A stretch of DNA of 58,123 bases from Methylocaldum sp. 14B. GTDB taxonomy: Bacteria > Pseudomonadota > Gammaproteobacteria > Methylococcales > Methylococcaceae. Below, piece after piece: positions 51,401 through 58,123 of this stretch (position 1 is the first letter of the stretch; every line of letters begins with the position of its first letter). Under the pieces are notes generated by a model. It made no database searches. It saw only the letters and a list, made by a program, of their open reading frames with translations, and was not told the DNA's origin. Both the position numbers and the translations under genes were made by a program. Location: positions 1 through 58,123 of the forward strand of contig NZ_MSCV01000042.1 of assembly GCF_002005105.1 (NCBI RefSeq). The letters run 5' to 3'.

Positions 51401-51641
51401 CGAGAAGAACGTAAATCAGCAGATTGTTGAACTGCGACAGTAGCCGCAGCAGGGCGCTGCGCTTGCGGGCCGGCGGCAGGCGGTTCGGGCCGAAGCGTGC
51501 CAGCCGCTCGCGGACTTCGGCTTCGGAAAGCCCATGCCGCCGGTCGGTCTCCAGGCGTTCTATCGACTGTTCCGCCGAAATATTGTGCCAAGCGGTGACT
51601 TCACCCGTCTTTTCCGGCGAATCGCTGGTCGTATCACTCAT
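48465..51641 (-). CDS. P2-type cation-transporting ATPase
   Basis: This 1058-aa protein has an N-terminal cation-ATPase domain (LSEAEVRERLARFGPNRLP), the actuator TGES (LTGESVPVEKS), the membrane PEGLPA motif (near 298), the phosphorylated Asp in CSDKTGTLTRNEM (near 340), a nucleotide-binding region with KGAPEVVLERC, and TGDGVNDAPALK. PEGLPA and overall size place it in the P2 group (Ca/Mn or Na/K-type pumps). The C-terminal membrane region is longer than usual, with about 130 extra residues forming four more hydrophobic segments. The ion is not clear. Its upstream side carries a MITE with perfect inverted ends 26 bp before the start. Confidence 0.92.
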   Translation of the reverse strand: MSDTTSDSPEKTGEVTAWHNISAEQSIERLETDRRHGLSEAEVRERLARFGPNRLPPARKRSALLRLLSQFNNLLIYVLLAAATVTLLLGDYVDTAVIVAVVVLNAFIGFIQEGKAEAAIEAVRNLLSPSAAVLREGRRMTVPAEQLVPGDLVLLQSGDKVPADLRLVEVRSLRIDEAVLTGESVPVEKSVAPVAPDAPVGDRLCMAHSGTLVTYGQGIGVVAATGTATEIGRISTMLAEVGALVTPLLKKIEQFARWLTAIILGSAAATFAFGWLTRGLGLEEMFMAAVSLAVAAIPEGLPAIVTITLAVGVQRMAQRNAILRKLPAVETLGSVTVICSDKTGTLTRNEMTVQTLATAEDEIQVSGAGYSPQGGFSRGDAEVFAADLPHLLDLARAGLLCNDAALHEEDGTWRLEGDPTEGALVTLAYKAGLNPAFEQEALPRIDAIPFESQHRFMATLHRDHSGHGLIFLKGAPEVVLERCNRQRREGQDEPIDPALWHRRTTEIAARGQRLLALAIKPLTEPPGSLTFEDTEGGFTLLGVVGMIDPPRPEAVDAVARCQSAGIRVKMITGDHAATASAVGTQLGIGDGARALTGAEIEKLDDEALRNQAREVEVFARASPEHKLRLVRALREEGHVVSMTGDGVNDAPALKAADIGVAMGQRGTEAAKEAAEMVLADDNFATIATAVEEGRTVYDNLRKTILFTMPTNGGEGGVIIIAILLGTELPVTPLQILWINLVTAVTLALTLAFEPPEGDLMQRPPRPPREPLVTRYMLWRIAYVSLLLVGATLGLYKWEIGQGSSVELARTAAVNALVAGELVYLINSRFFLAPSLSLRAWFGNRYAILAIVILIGLQLVFTYAPFMQSAFGARDLSGEAWLRIAGAALAVFLVVELEKAVVRRLGKPVLGKPVRPVAPEIRPARLWDRAAAVLAGLFGLVLLWQLLEVSGRLYTLAAGAQVGPITTIGMVLAVFAALLSLVLIVEALLGIKANKGSLTALKLLIPALLLAVAWHAPLYPFEPWHLPWLLAASTTLVVLGIAYLILSLMVRRTGPPDSL

Positions 51642-51666
51642 CAGGTGCTCCTTATTATTGGAATTA

Positions 51667-51903
51667 TCCTAGAAACGGCAGTTGGACGCGTCCGAGTGTG
51701 CGGCGGGCGGGACGGCTGGCAAGGCGCGACGCCGCCGCGGGGCCGTCCCCCGCAAGAAGGAGCAACGCCGCCAGGCGGCCCGCCCGCCGTGCAATCGGGT
51801 GCGTAGCGGCCTCACCTAAACGGTGAAGCGGATAGAAGCGGTGACGGTTAAGACTTGAAAGGCTATTCTGGTGCATCGAAGCGGTCAACTGCCGTTTCTA
51901 GGA
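51667..51903. mobile_element. MITE with perfect 18-bp inverted ends
   Basis: TCCTAGAAACGGCAGTTG (51667-51684) is the exact inverse of 51886-51903, and TTA flanks both sides (51664-51666, 51904-51906) as a target duplication. A GC-rich palindrome (CGGCGGGCGGG ... CCCGCCCGCCG) is nested inside, and the right part resembles 56927-57030. No gene is seen in 51642-52094. Confidence 0.85.
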
Positions 51904-52094
51904 TTACCGGTCTGCGGCGCGGCCTGCCGTCGTTCTACCCAGAGTCCGGTGCTCGAACAGTTTGCCGCCCAAGACAATGCGATTCAATTGTCGTGCGGCA
52001 CTTTTCCGGCGCACACCGCTTTCTTGTCAGATTTCCCATTGCCTGAGGTCCAATCGATATACGGAAGTTTTTTCGAAGGCACTACGGAGGTGTT

Positions 52095-52856
52095 ATGAAT
52101 ATCCGCTCATCCTCGCACGCGATCACGCGGAGAGATTACGATGCCGTCATCTTCGACTTGGACGGCGTGATCACGCAAACGGCGACGCTCCACAAAATCG
52201 CGTGGAAGACTCTTTTCGACGACTTTCTGCAGCGGTACGCGGCTCGTGTCGGAGAGCCCCAGCGTAGTTTCGATGCAGATTCGGACTATCGGCTTTACAT
52301 CGACGGCAAGGCTCGCTACGACGGCGTAGCCGCCTTTCTGGCCTCGCGCGGCATTGCGCTTCCCTACGGCGAGCCCGGCGATGGATCGGACCGGGAGACC
52401 GTCTGCGGGCTCGGCAACAAGAAGAACGTCCTCTATCTGGAACTCCTCCGGAGCCGCGGTGCCGAGATCTATCCATCGAGCGTCGACCTGATTCATGAAC
52501 TGAGAGCGAAGAAGTTCGCGACGGCCGTCGTGTCGGCAAGCCGGAACTGTGCCGAAGTCCTGGAGGCGGCGCAGTTGAGCGACTTGTTCGATACGCGGGT
52601 CGACGGGATCGACTTGGAACGAATGCGTTTGCGCGGCAAACCGGAGCCGGATTCCTTTCTCGAGGCCGCCAGGCGGATCGCCGTTGAGCCACCCCGCGCG
52701 GTGGTTGTGGAAGACGCCATCGCCGGAGTCGAAGCAGGTCGCAGAGGAGGGTTCGGCTGCGTCGTCGGCGTCGACCGAACCGGCCATGCAGACGCCCTGA
52801 AAACGGCGGGGGCGGATATTGTGGTGGCGGACCTCGTCGAACTGAGCACGGACTAG
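52095..52856 (+). CDS. Beta-phosphoglucomutase-like HAD hydrolase
   Basis: This 253-aa protein starts after a good GGAGGT. HAD motifs are complete: D21 and D23 in VIFDLDGVITQTA, the Ser/Thr in AVVSASRNC, Lys in LRGKPEPDSFLEAA, and the acidic pair in VVVEDAIAGVEAG. The order DLDGVITQTAxxHxxAW and the AIAGVEAGRRGGFGCVVGVDR block are typical of the beta-phosphoglucomutase family. It would convert beta-glucose-1-phosphate, made by a GH65 phosphorylase, to glucose-6-phosphate. The GH65 gene is close by on the other strand; the two genes converge on the universal stress protein gene, with a 4-bp tail overlap. Confidence 0.87.
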   Translation: MNIRSSSHAITRRDYDAVIFDLDGVITQTATLHKIAWKTLFDDFLQRYAARVGEPQRSFDADSDYRLYIDGKARYDGVAAFLASRGIALPYGEPGDGSDRETVCGLGNKKNVLYLELLRSRGAEIYPSSVDLIHELRAKKFATAVVSASRNCAEVLEAAQLSDLFDTRVDGIDLERMRLRGKPEPDSFLEAARRIAVEPPRAVVVEDAIAGVEAGRRGGFGCVVGVDRTGHADALKTAGADIVVADLVELSTD

Positions 52857-53749
52857 AACGTCCTCTCGCCCGATCGGGGATGAAAAGGCAAGCCGGATTG
52901 TTCGCGGCTCTCTGGCAAAACCAGGACCGGGCATGGCGCATACTGGAGCACGTAGCGCAGGGTGAGAGCGCAACGCGGCGCCAGTTCGCCATGCCATGAC
53001 AGAACGATCAGATCGGCCCCGCGACTGTGGGTGAAGCGCACGATCTCGGGACCGGGCTCGCCGCGCGCCATGAACATCCGAATTCCGCCCTTAACCGGTT
53101 CTCCGGACAAGTATCTTACCCGCTCCAGAAATTCCTGTGCCCAGGCGGGCCATTCATGCTGGGGCTGATCGACATATTGGGGTGCGGTCAATGTGCCAGG
53201 TTCCTGCGGCGGAGGGGCATGTGCACCGGACACATGCAGGACCAACAAACTGGCGCCAGTGCGCCCGGCAAGCGTGATAGCCGGACCCAGCGCTCGGGCG
53301 GTCTCGGGCGTACCATCCTGGGGCAGTACCACTTGCCGAATGCGCCACGGCGTCGGCTCGCGTTCCGGCGGCACCAGCACGACCGGGCAAGGCATCTCCC
53401 GAAGAACCCCTTCGGCAGTGGAATCGAGCCCGGTATCGGGCATCTTCTTGCCCTCGTGCATTGCCATGACGATGCATAGGCTGCGCCACTCCGTAGCCGC
53501 ACGGACAATCCCCTCGGCCGGCTGCCCTTGCATCGGGGCGATGATGGCATGTTTGAGCAGTGCTTTCAGGCTGGGAAATTTCTTCTTCAACTCCGGAAGA
53601 GAACTTGTCGGCCATTCGGTTTGCACAACGCACGGGGTTGCCTCCGCGAGTTGGATGACGGTCTTCGCGACCGGCAATATGGCAGCGGACCGGGACGTTG
53701 TATCGAGCGGCAATACGACTGTGTTCCTTTCCGCACGCTCATCGCTCAT
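52853..53749 (-). CDS. Tandem universal stress protein
   Basis: This 298-aa protein holds two Usp-type halves. The first (about 1-135) reads TVVLPLDTTSRSAAILPVAKTVIQLAEAT and ends CPVVLVPPE; the second (about 136-285) reads RQVVLPQDGTPETARALGPAITLAGRTGASLLVLHV, then HSRGADLIVLSWHG and ends APCPVLVLPE. The ATP-binding GxxGxxxxGS/T loop is not clear in either half, so it may be a non-nucleotide-binding type. It overlaps the GH65 gene start-to-stop by 4 bp (ATGA), indicating coupling and a shared stress role. Confidence 0.85.
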   Translation of the reverse strand: MSDERAERNTVVLPLDTTSRSAAILPVAKTVIQLAEATPCVVQTEWPTSSLPELKKKFPSLKALLKHAIIAPMQGQPAEGIVRAATEWRSLCIVMAMHEGKKMPDTGLDSTAEGVLREMPCPVVLVPPEREPTPWRIRQVVLPQDGTPETARALGPAITLAGRTGASLLVLHVSGAHAPPPQEPGTLTAPQYVDQPQHEWPAWAQEFLERVRYLSGEPVKGGIRMFMARGEPGPEIVRFTHSRGADLIVLSWHGELAPRCALTLRYVLQYAPCPVLVLPESREQSGLPFHPRSGERTF

Positions 53750-56136
53750 GTTGAAACCTCCTTCCAGACTCCTTCAACCAGTTTCCAGCGAACGCGCTGG
53801 CCGGATACGAACCGCGCGGGCGACGCGTCCCCTACCTGAATTACCACGGGCTCGCCCGACTCCGCGACGATTTCGACGGTTTCGGGCCTAACGTCCACGT
53901 GCAGGCAGACGCCCCGCCAAACCAACCGAAAACGGAGCGCTCGCCACTCTTGCGGACAGTGGGGCGTAAAGCCCAACCCGTCCGACCGCACGCTCAATCC
54001 CGCGAAGCCGAAAACCACGGCCTGCCACAACCCACCTAGCGCCGCGGCATGAACGCCTCCCGCTGCGTTTCCCATATTGTTGGTGAGATCGATTTCCGAG
54101 GCCTGGCGGAAGTAGCGCATGGCGGTTTCGATATCGCCCAGCCGAGCGGCCACGGCGGCATGAATGGACGGACTCAGGGAGCTTCCGTGGGAGGTACGCG
54201 GCTCGTAATAGCGGAAATTGGCCTCACGCGCCTCGGGCGACCACCGGTCCCAGAACAAATAGATCAGCATTACGACATCGGCCTGCTTGACGACTTTGCT
54301 CAACTGCGTCCGCTCTCGCCCGAGAATCATATCCATCGGCAAGATACGGGGACCGTATCGGGCGAGGTCGATGTCTTCCAGTTCGAAGTACCCCTTGAAC
54401 TGCTCGAACAGCGCTGTCTTCGGATCGAACCCGGTATACATTCGCCGCGCCAAGTCCCGCCACGTCTCGGGTTCGTCCTCGTTTACATCGAGGCGGCGCG
54501 CAAGCTCCAGCCAGCGATCCGGCCACCGATCGGCGACGATGCGCGCCGCCTCTGCGGCACGTTCCAGGTTCCATTGCGCCATCAGGTTGGTAAAAGCGTT
54601 ATCGTCCATGCCCTCGTGATACTCGTCGGGACCGATGACTTCCCGGATGTGATAGCTTCCATCCTCCTCCAAAAGGCCCCGGCTCGCCCAAAATCGTGCG
54701 GTTTCGAACAGAATCTCCGCACCGGCTTGCAAAAGAAACGCCTCGTCCGCGGTCGCCTGCCAGTATTGCCAAACGGCATAAGCGACATCAGCGCTGATAT
54801 GGTGCTCCAGCACGCCGTTGAGAATGGGCTTGATCTCGCCGTCGGGGGTTATGCTGTAACCCGGCGTGGTCTCTTCGCCGGTGTAGGTCGATTCCCAGGC
54901 GTACAGCGCTCCTTGGTAGCCCAGCCGACGCGCCTTTTCCCGTGCGGCCGGCAAAGTGTGATACCGATACATCAGGAGTGCCCGTGCCGAAGGGGGATGG
55001 GTGAAAATGTAGAAGGGCAGCATGAAGATTTCGGTGTCCCAGAAGACGTGGCCTTTGTAGGCTTCGCCGGTCAGAGCCCGAGCACCGACGGAAACCCGCT
55101 CGTCTTCCGGGTTGGCGGCCCCGATCAGGTGATAACATGCGAATCGCACGGCCCTCTGCAATGCCTCGTCTCCCTCGATTTCGACGTCGCTTTCCCGCCA
55201 GCGCTCTTCCCAAGCCCGCGAGTGAGCATCGATCACGTCTTCCGGAGCGGAATTCAACAGCCTCCCCAAATGGTCCGCAGCCATGGCGGCCGGTCGCTCG
55301 GTCTCCCGCGAGGTGTAGATCACGACCAAACGGTCGAACCGATAAGTTTTCCCCGGCTCGATATCCAGCTCCCAGGACTCGACGCGTCGGTCCGGCAGCG
55401 GTTCGACTTGCGGCGGGACGACCTCGCCGCCGATCCGCAGTCGGCCCGCGGTAGCGACCACGACCTTGATTTGCGTGGTTCGCGTGCACAGCTCGAGCAG
55501 ATAGGGCGAATCGGGGCCAATTTCCGAAGGCGGACAGGGTTCTGGCGTTAGACGTACCCGGCCGGGACGTTCGACCTCCGGTTCGGTCAGCGCCCGGAGA
55601 TGAATTCGGGGAAACTGGTTTTCCGCGTTCAGTTGTATGCACTGAAAGAGAACATGCCGGTCGGCAAGCGAAGCCAAACGGCAGGCACGTACGTGAATCA
55701 GCCCTTCGTTCCCCGCCCGGTAGTCAAATTCGCGCCACAGAATACCGTGCCGCATATCGATCACGCGGCGGTGCCAAAGGTAACCGCCCTGATCGAGACG
55801 GAACTCCTGTCCGCCGATCAGCAAGCTCAGCTGCATCCAATCGGGAGCCGCGGCGAGTTCCGGAACGGGATCACCTTGGGCGGATGAATCGGTGTCGTAA
55901 ACTCCAGCGATGAACGTTGCGGGATCCGACAATGGGCTTCCTTCCGCGAGAGACGCGCGGGAACCGACATAGCCATTCGAAACCGCGAACAACGACTCGA
56001 TTTCGTGCTCCCGCGCCAGATTGAAACCCTCTTCCTCGATTCGCCATAGCGGATCGTCCGTGGGACCAAAACAGGAAGCACCTGCTCGTGCCGTGTTAAC
56101 CCGGTGATCTTTCATGACGAGAAGAAAGCGGAACAC
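53746..56136 (-). CDS. Glycoside hydrolase family 65 (disaccharide phosphorylase/hydrolase)
   Basis: This 796-aa protein has the GH65 layout: an N-terminal beta-sandwich (ESLFAVSNGYVGSRASLAEGS), the (alpha/alpha)6 barrel with the phosphate/substrate region (TGEAYKGHVFWDTEIFMLPF), the catalytic Glu near 505 in VIGPDEYHEGMDDNAFTN, the LKQADVVMLxYLF-like block (KVVKQADVVMLIYLF) and YYEPRTSHGSSLSPS. Members cleave maltose, trehalose or kojibiose with phosphate to give beta-glucose-1-phosphate. The nearby beta-phosphoglucomutase fits that reaction. The start may be Met8 (56115). It is the first gene of a coupled pair with the universal stress protein. Confidence 0.92.
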   Translation of the reverse strand: MFRFLLVMKDHRVNTARAGASCFGPTDDPLWRIEEEGFNLAREHEIESLFAVSNGYVGSRASLAEGSPLSDPATFIAGVYDTDSSAQGDPVPELAAAPDWMQLSLLIGGQEFRLDQGGYLWHRRVIDMRHGILWREFDYRAGNEGLIHVRACRLASLADRHVLFQCIQLNAENQFPRIHLRALTEPEVERPGRVRLTPEPCPPSEIGPDSPYLLELCTRTTQIKVVVATAGRLRIGGEVVPPQVEPLPDRRVESWELDIEPGKTYRFDRLVVIYTSRETERPAAMAADHLGRLLNSAPEDVIDAHSRAWEERWRESDVEIEGDEALQRAVRFACYHLIGAANPEDERVSVGARALTGEAYKGHVFWDTEIFMLPFYIFTHPPSARALLMYRYHTLPAAREKARRLGYQGALYAWESTYTGEETTPGYSITPDGEIKPILNGVLEHHISADVAYAVWQYWQATADEAFLLQAGAEILFETARFWASRGLLEEDGSYHIREVIGPDEYHEGMDDNAFTNLMAQWNLERAAEAARIVADRWPDRWLELARRLDVNEDEPETWRDLARRMYTGFDPKTALFEQFKGYFELEDIDLARYGPRILPMDMILGRERTQLSKVVKQADVVMLIYLFWDRWSPEAREANFRYYEPRTSHGSSLSPSIHAAVAARLGDIETAMRYFRQASEIDLTNNMGNAAGGVHAAALGGLWQAVVFGFAGLSVRSDGLGFTPHCPQEWRALRFRLVWRGVCLHVDVRPETVEIVAESGEPVVIQVGDASPARFVSGQRVRWKLVEGVWKEVST

Positions 56137-56265
56137 CCAAGAGTATGCATGCGCCGAACAGGCCTATCCGGTTCGGCTTTCGCCCAGTTTAAGGATGAAT
56201 GCCCCGTCGGCGATTCGATCCGATGTTGACGAATTAAGGCGGAGATCCGCCCTATGGAGTAAAGA

Positions 56266-56295
56266 GAGCGCCGACCGCCACGGCGGTCGGCGCTC
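56266..56295 (-). terminator. Perfect 14-bp stem, terminator-like
   Basis: GAGCGCCGACCGCC (56266-56279) is the exact inverse of 56282-56295. It lies about 95 bp past the stop of the minus-strand BON gene, and TCTTTACTCC follows on that strand. It probably ends that transcript. Nothing else is seen in 56137-56389. Confidence 0.7.
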
Positions 56296-56389
56296 CGAAT
56301 GACTGCCGGGACGGGAATCCACCGCCGATGGACCGTCATCCGATCCAAATCGACTCTCGATGCTGTCCCGTCCCGTTCTACTTCAGCCC

Positions 56390-56743
56390 TCAAGGAGTCT
56401 CCTTACGGCCTACCCGGATGTCGTTCTTGACATCTTTAACGCCCTCGACGCCACTGGCGATTTCTGCCGCCCGCTCCTTTTCGGCCGCGCTGTCGACGAA
56501 ACCGCTCAGCTGCACGACACCTTTGTTGGTTTCGACTTGAATGGCGAGGCCGCTCGTGCTCTGATCCGCCAGCAATGCCGATTTGACTTTGGCGGTAATC
56601 GCCGTGTCGCTCATGTATCCCCCGGCGGTTTCGGCCAGAATCGAGTCCATCGGATCGTCCGGCGCAGCCATGACCCCAGATCCGAAATAACCGGCAACGG
56701 CGATAGCCACGAGAGATGCTAAGACGGATTTGCGCGTAATCAT
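56390..56743 (-). CDS. Exported BON-domain protein
   Basis: The start at 56743 is set by AAGGAGGG 9 bases upstream; a longer frame to 56905 lacks a ribosome site. The 117-aa product has a signal peptide (RKSVLASLVAIAVAGYFGSGVMA) and one BON domain: DTAITAKVKSALLADQSTSGLAIQVETNKGVVQLSGFVDS and the late AEIASGVEGVKDVKNDI, cited in parts. BON proteins (OsmY type) are periplasmic, bind phospholipid surfaces and rise under osmotic or envelope stress. It lies beside other stress genes. Confidence 0.9.
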   Translation of the reverse strand: MITRKSVLASLVAIAVAGYFGSGVMAAPDDPMDSILAETAGGYMSDTAITAKVKSALLADQSTSGLAIQVETNKGVVQLSGFVDSAAEKERAAEIASGVEGVKDVKNDIRVGRKETP

Positions 56744-56926
56744 GATCTTGTACCCTCCTTGGGAATCAGAAAATACTTCCTTTCGGCTGAGGCTGACCCG
56801 CCGAGATTTTCCCAAAGGGTATGCCCTACCCTTTTTTCGCGATCGGACAGGATTTGGCCTCATTAAAGGTACGACAGCGAATTCGTACGAAAAATCATGG
56901 CTCAAACGGTTTTTTCAGCCTGGAAA

Positions 56927-57030
56927 GGCAGTTGGATACGTAGCGGCTTAACCCAAATGGCAAAGCAGATAAAAGCCGGGACGGTCAGGATGAACAGGCT
57001 ATTTTCTTGTCCACTGAAGCGGCGTCGATT
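56927..57030. repeat. Degenerate copy of the 51.7-51.9 kb MITE interior
   Basis: GGCAGTTGGATACGTAGCGG, then GGACGGTCAGGATGAACAGGCTATT and CTGAAGCGG line up with GCAGTTGGA, GTGCGTAGCGG, GACGGTTAAGACTTGAAAGGCTATT and CGAAGCGG at 51677-51884. The perfect ends are not kept. It sits upstream of the BON gene and past the barrel gene end; no CDS is present in 56744-57103. Confidence 0.6.
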
Positions 57031-57103
57031 TCGGATGGCTGCCGATCGATCGGCAGTGGCCTCATCTTCTGAAATTTCGCCTCTAGTCCGAATCGAATCG
57101 GCT

Positions 57104-57976
57104 TTAGAACGCGAAAATCATGCGCCAGACCGCCATCCACTCCGTAGGCTGACCCGGCAGGCGGGATGGGCCGGCTCCGAGTTGAAGAGTGGCGTGATCC
57201 GTGAAGTCCAGATGCATCTGCGGCATCAACAGATAGCCCCAGCGCGATGCGATTTCATTGTCCAGTTCGATGCCCAACGTCACGCGATCGGAGACACCGT
57301 AGAACCAGCTCGTATTGACGATACCTGCCAATTTATTGCGCCGATCGATACCGGACCATCTGAGCCCCGCCATGTTGAAGGTGCTGAACGCGTGGTCCCA
57401 GCGATAGCCGGCGAGATAAAGAGCGTCGGCGGAATAGCCGTCGTGATGCCGGTCATAGCGCCCGATGGCCTGCCAACCGTGAATGAAGCGGCGTCCGAAC
57501 AGCGTTCCCAGAGTCCCTTGTACCGCCAGCTTGTATTCGGCTATCGATAGGTTTTCAAAAGGAAGTTCGAATTCCACCGCCAAGCCGTCCCGGACCGCAT
57601 ATTCCAGTTCCGGTGCCCAATCCGTTTCTCCGTTTCTCAGAGAGTGCCCCGCCAGAACATTGGTCTCGAACTCTCCCTGCTGCACGCCCAGCGGCCTGAC
57701 CAAATCGAACACCATCGGCTCGGGAATGTGAGGCCTCTCGCTGCTCAGAGCGGCATCACCGTTCTCCCCGTCTTCGAAGATGTTTCCGTAAGCCCCGGAG
57801 GCAACTGTTAGCAAGACGAATATCGAAAGCGTGCCGCTGCAAATCGGAATTCTCGATCGCCCTAATACCGGGATCAGGCTCGAAACCGCTATCGTCGCAC
57901 GACTTTCGATCCAAGAAAGCCGACCGACCGGCCGGTAGTCGATCCGCTGTCCCCGACCGTTTTCCTCCGATTTCAT
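57104..57976 (-). CDS. Outer-membrane beta-barrel-like protein
   Basis: This 290-aa protein has an unusually late export segment (ICSGTLSIFVLLTVASGAYG near 45-63). After it come amphipathic strands: GEFETNVLAGHSLRNGETDWAPELEYAVRDGLAVEFELPFE, VTLGIELDNEIASRWGYLLMPQMHLDF and a last WMAVWRMIFAF ending in Phe. I do not recognise the family; it resembles small transporter-like barrels whose genes sit beside ion transporters. The 4-bp ATGA overlap with the preceding SulP-type gene suggests a joint role in anion uptake. The true start may lie downstream near the signal peptide. Confidence 0.6.
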   Translation of the reverse strand: MKSEENGRGQRIDYRPVGRLSWIESRATIAVSSLIPVLGRSRIPICSGTLSIFVLLTVASGAYGNIFEDGENGDAALSSERPHIPEPMVFDLVRPLGVQQGEFETNVLAGHSLRNGETDWAPELEYAVRDGLAVEFELPFENLSIAEYKLAVQGTLGTLFGRRFIHGWQAIGRYDRHHDGYSADALYLAGYRWDHAFSTFNMAGLRWSGIDRRNKLAGIVNTSWFYGVSDRVTLGIELDNEIASRWGYLLMPQMHLDFTDHATLQLGAGPSRLPGQPTEWMAVWRMIFAF

Positions 57977-58123
57977 AAAACGCCGACTGGGATGGCCTGC
58001 TTTGGTGGTATCAATCCGGAGCTGCCGTTGAGGTTTTTCAATTCCACGGTGATGTTGTCATCCGAGGCGGCGGCCACGAAGTCGTGGATGGTTTCGAGGA
58101 TGTCCTGGTCGATGAATTGCGCT
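57973..58123 (-). CDS. SulP/STAS-type gene, 3' end (runs off the window)
   Basis: The last 49 codons are present in one frame: AQFIDQDILETIHDFVAAAS, DDNITVELKNLNGSSGLIPP and AIPVGVL then stop. FIDQDILETIHDFVxxAxxxNITVEL resembles the end of SulP-type anion transporters or their STAS domain (strand-helix-strand). The stop overlaps the barrel gene start by 4 bp. The assignment rests on a short piece. Confidence 0.5.
   Translation of the reverse strand, partial: AQFIDQDILETIHDFVAAASDDNITVELKNLNGSSGLIPPKQAIPVGVL

Overview
The window looks like a chromosomal segment of a G+C-rich gammaproteobacterium. The best guess is a methanotroph-like member of Methylococcales, because of the exosortase/CTERM protein-sorting genes, an SmbP-like protein, many MITE-like repeats and numerous toxin-antitoxin modules. 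That assignment rests on gene content only; no rRNA or one-carbon marker gene is present.

Layout. (1) 0-4.3 kb is an accessory zone: a ParE/ribbon-helix-helix pair, an excisionase-type HTH/PIN pair preceded by a heptamer tandem repeat, a ribbon-helix-helix/VapC pair, and a truncated tyrosine recombinase beside a tRNA-like remnant. (2) 4.5-17.1 kb is an exported-protein region: a phytase-like esterase, an exosortase (XrtH type) with its partner membrane protein, an IPTL-CTERM subtilase, an ExeM/NucH-type nuclease with a dockerin-like tail, a cohesin-like VPxPA-CTERM protein, a second VPxPA-CTERM protein behind a probable c-di-GMP-I riboswitch, and a glycerophosphodiesterase. (3) 17.5-43.2 kb, all on the minus strand, is a lipid/lipopeptide factory. 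Reading in the direction of transcription it holds a LolA-like periplasmic protein, an outer-membrane barrel, an MMPL/HAE3-type RND transporter, a 3064-aa FAAL-PKS, a 2176-aa carrier/condensation/adenylation/SDR protein, an MFS carrier, an Sfp-type phosphopantetheinyl transferase, a Tat-exported nitroreductase-like protein and a FabZ-like dehydratase. (4) 43.7-46 kb holds an internally deleted IS5-type element, a Fic protein with a small partner, and repeats. (5) 46.2-58.1 kb is a stress/homeostasis region: SmbP, Rnk, a methyltransferase-like protein, a P2-type cation ATPase, a beta-phosphoglucomutase-like HAD protein, a tandem universal stress protein, a GH65 phosphorylase/hydrolase, a BON-domain protein, an outer-membrane barrel-like protein and the 3' end of a SulP/STAS-type gene.

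How the genes may work together. The central operon appears to activate a fatty acid (FAAL), extend and reduce it (KS-AT-KR, malonyl-type AT), condense it with an amino acid predicted by eye to be serine, and move the product through an RND/MMPL pump toward a periplasmic carrier and outer-membrane barrel. I infer a Gram-negative counterpart of mycobacterial PKS/MmpL lipid export. This is the best candidate here for an undescribed system. A MITE family with TAG(C/T)CCG...ATTTC-type ends has inserted in frame in both the NRPS-like gene and the RND gene. A third copy between the NRPS-like and MFS genes supplies the stop codon of one and the start codon of the other.
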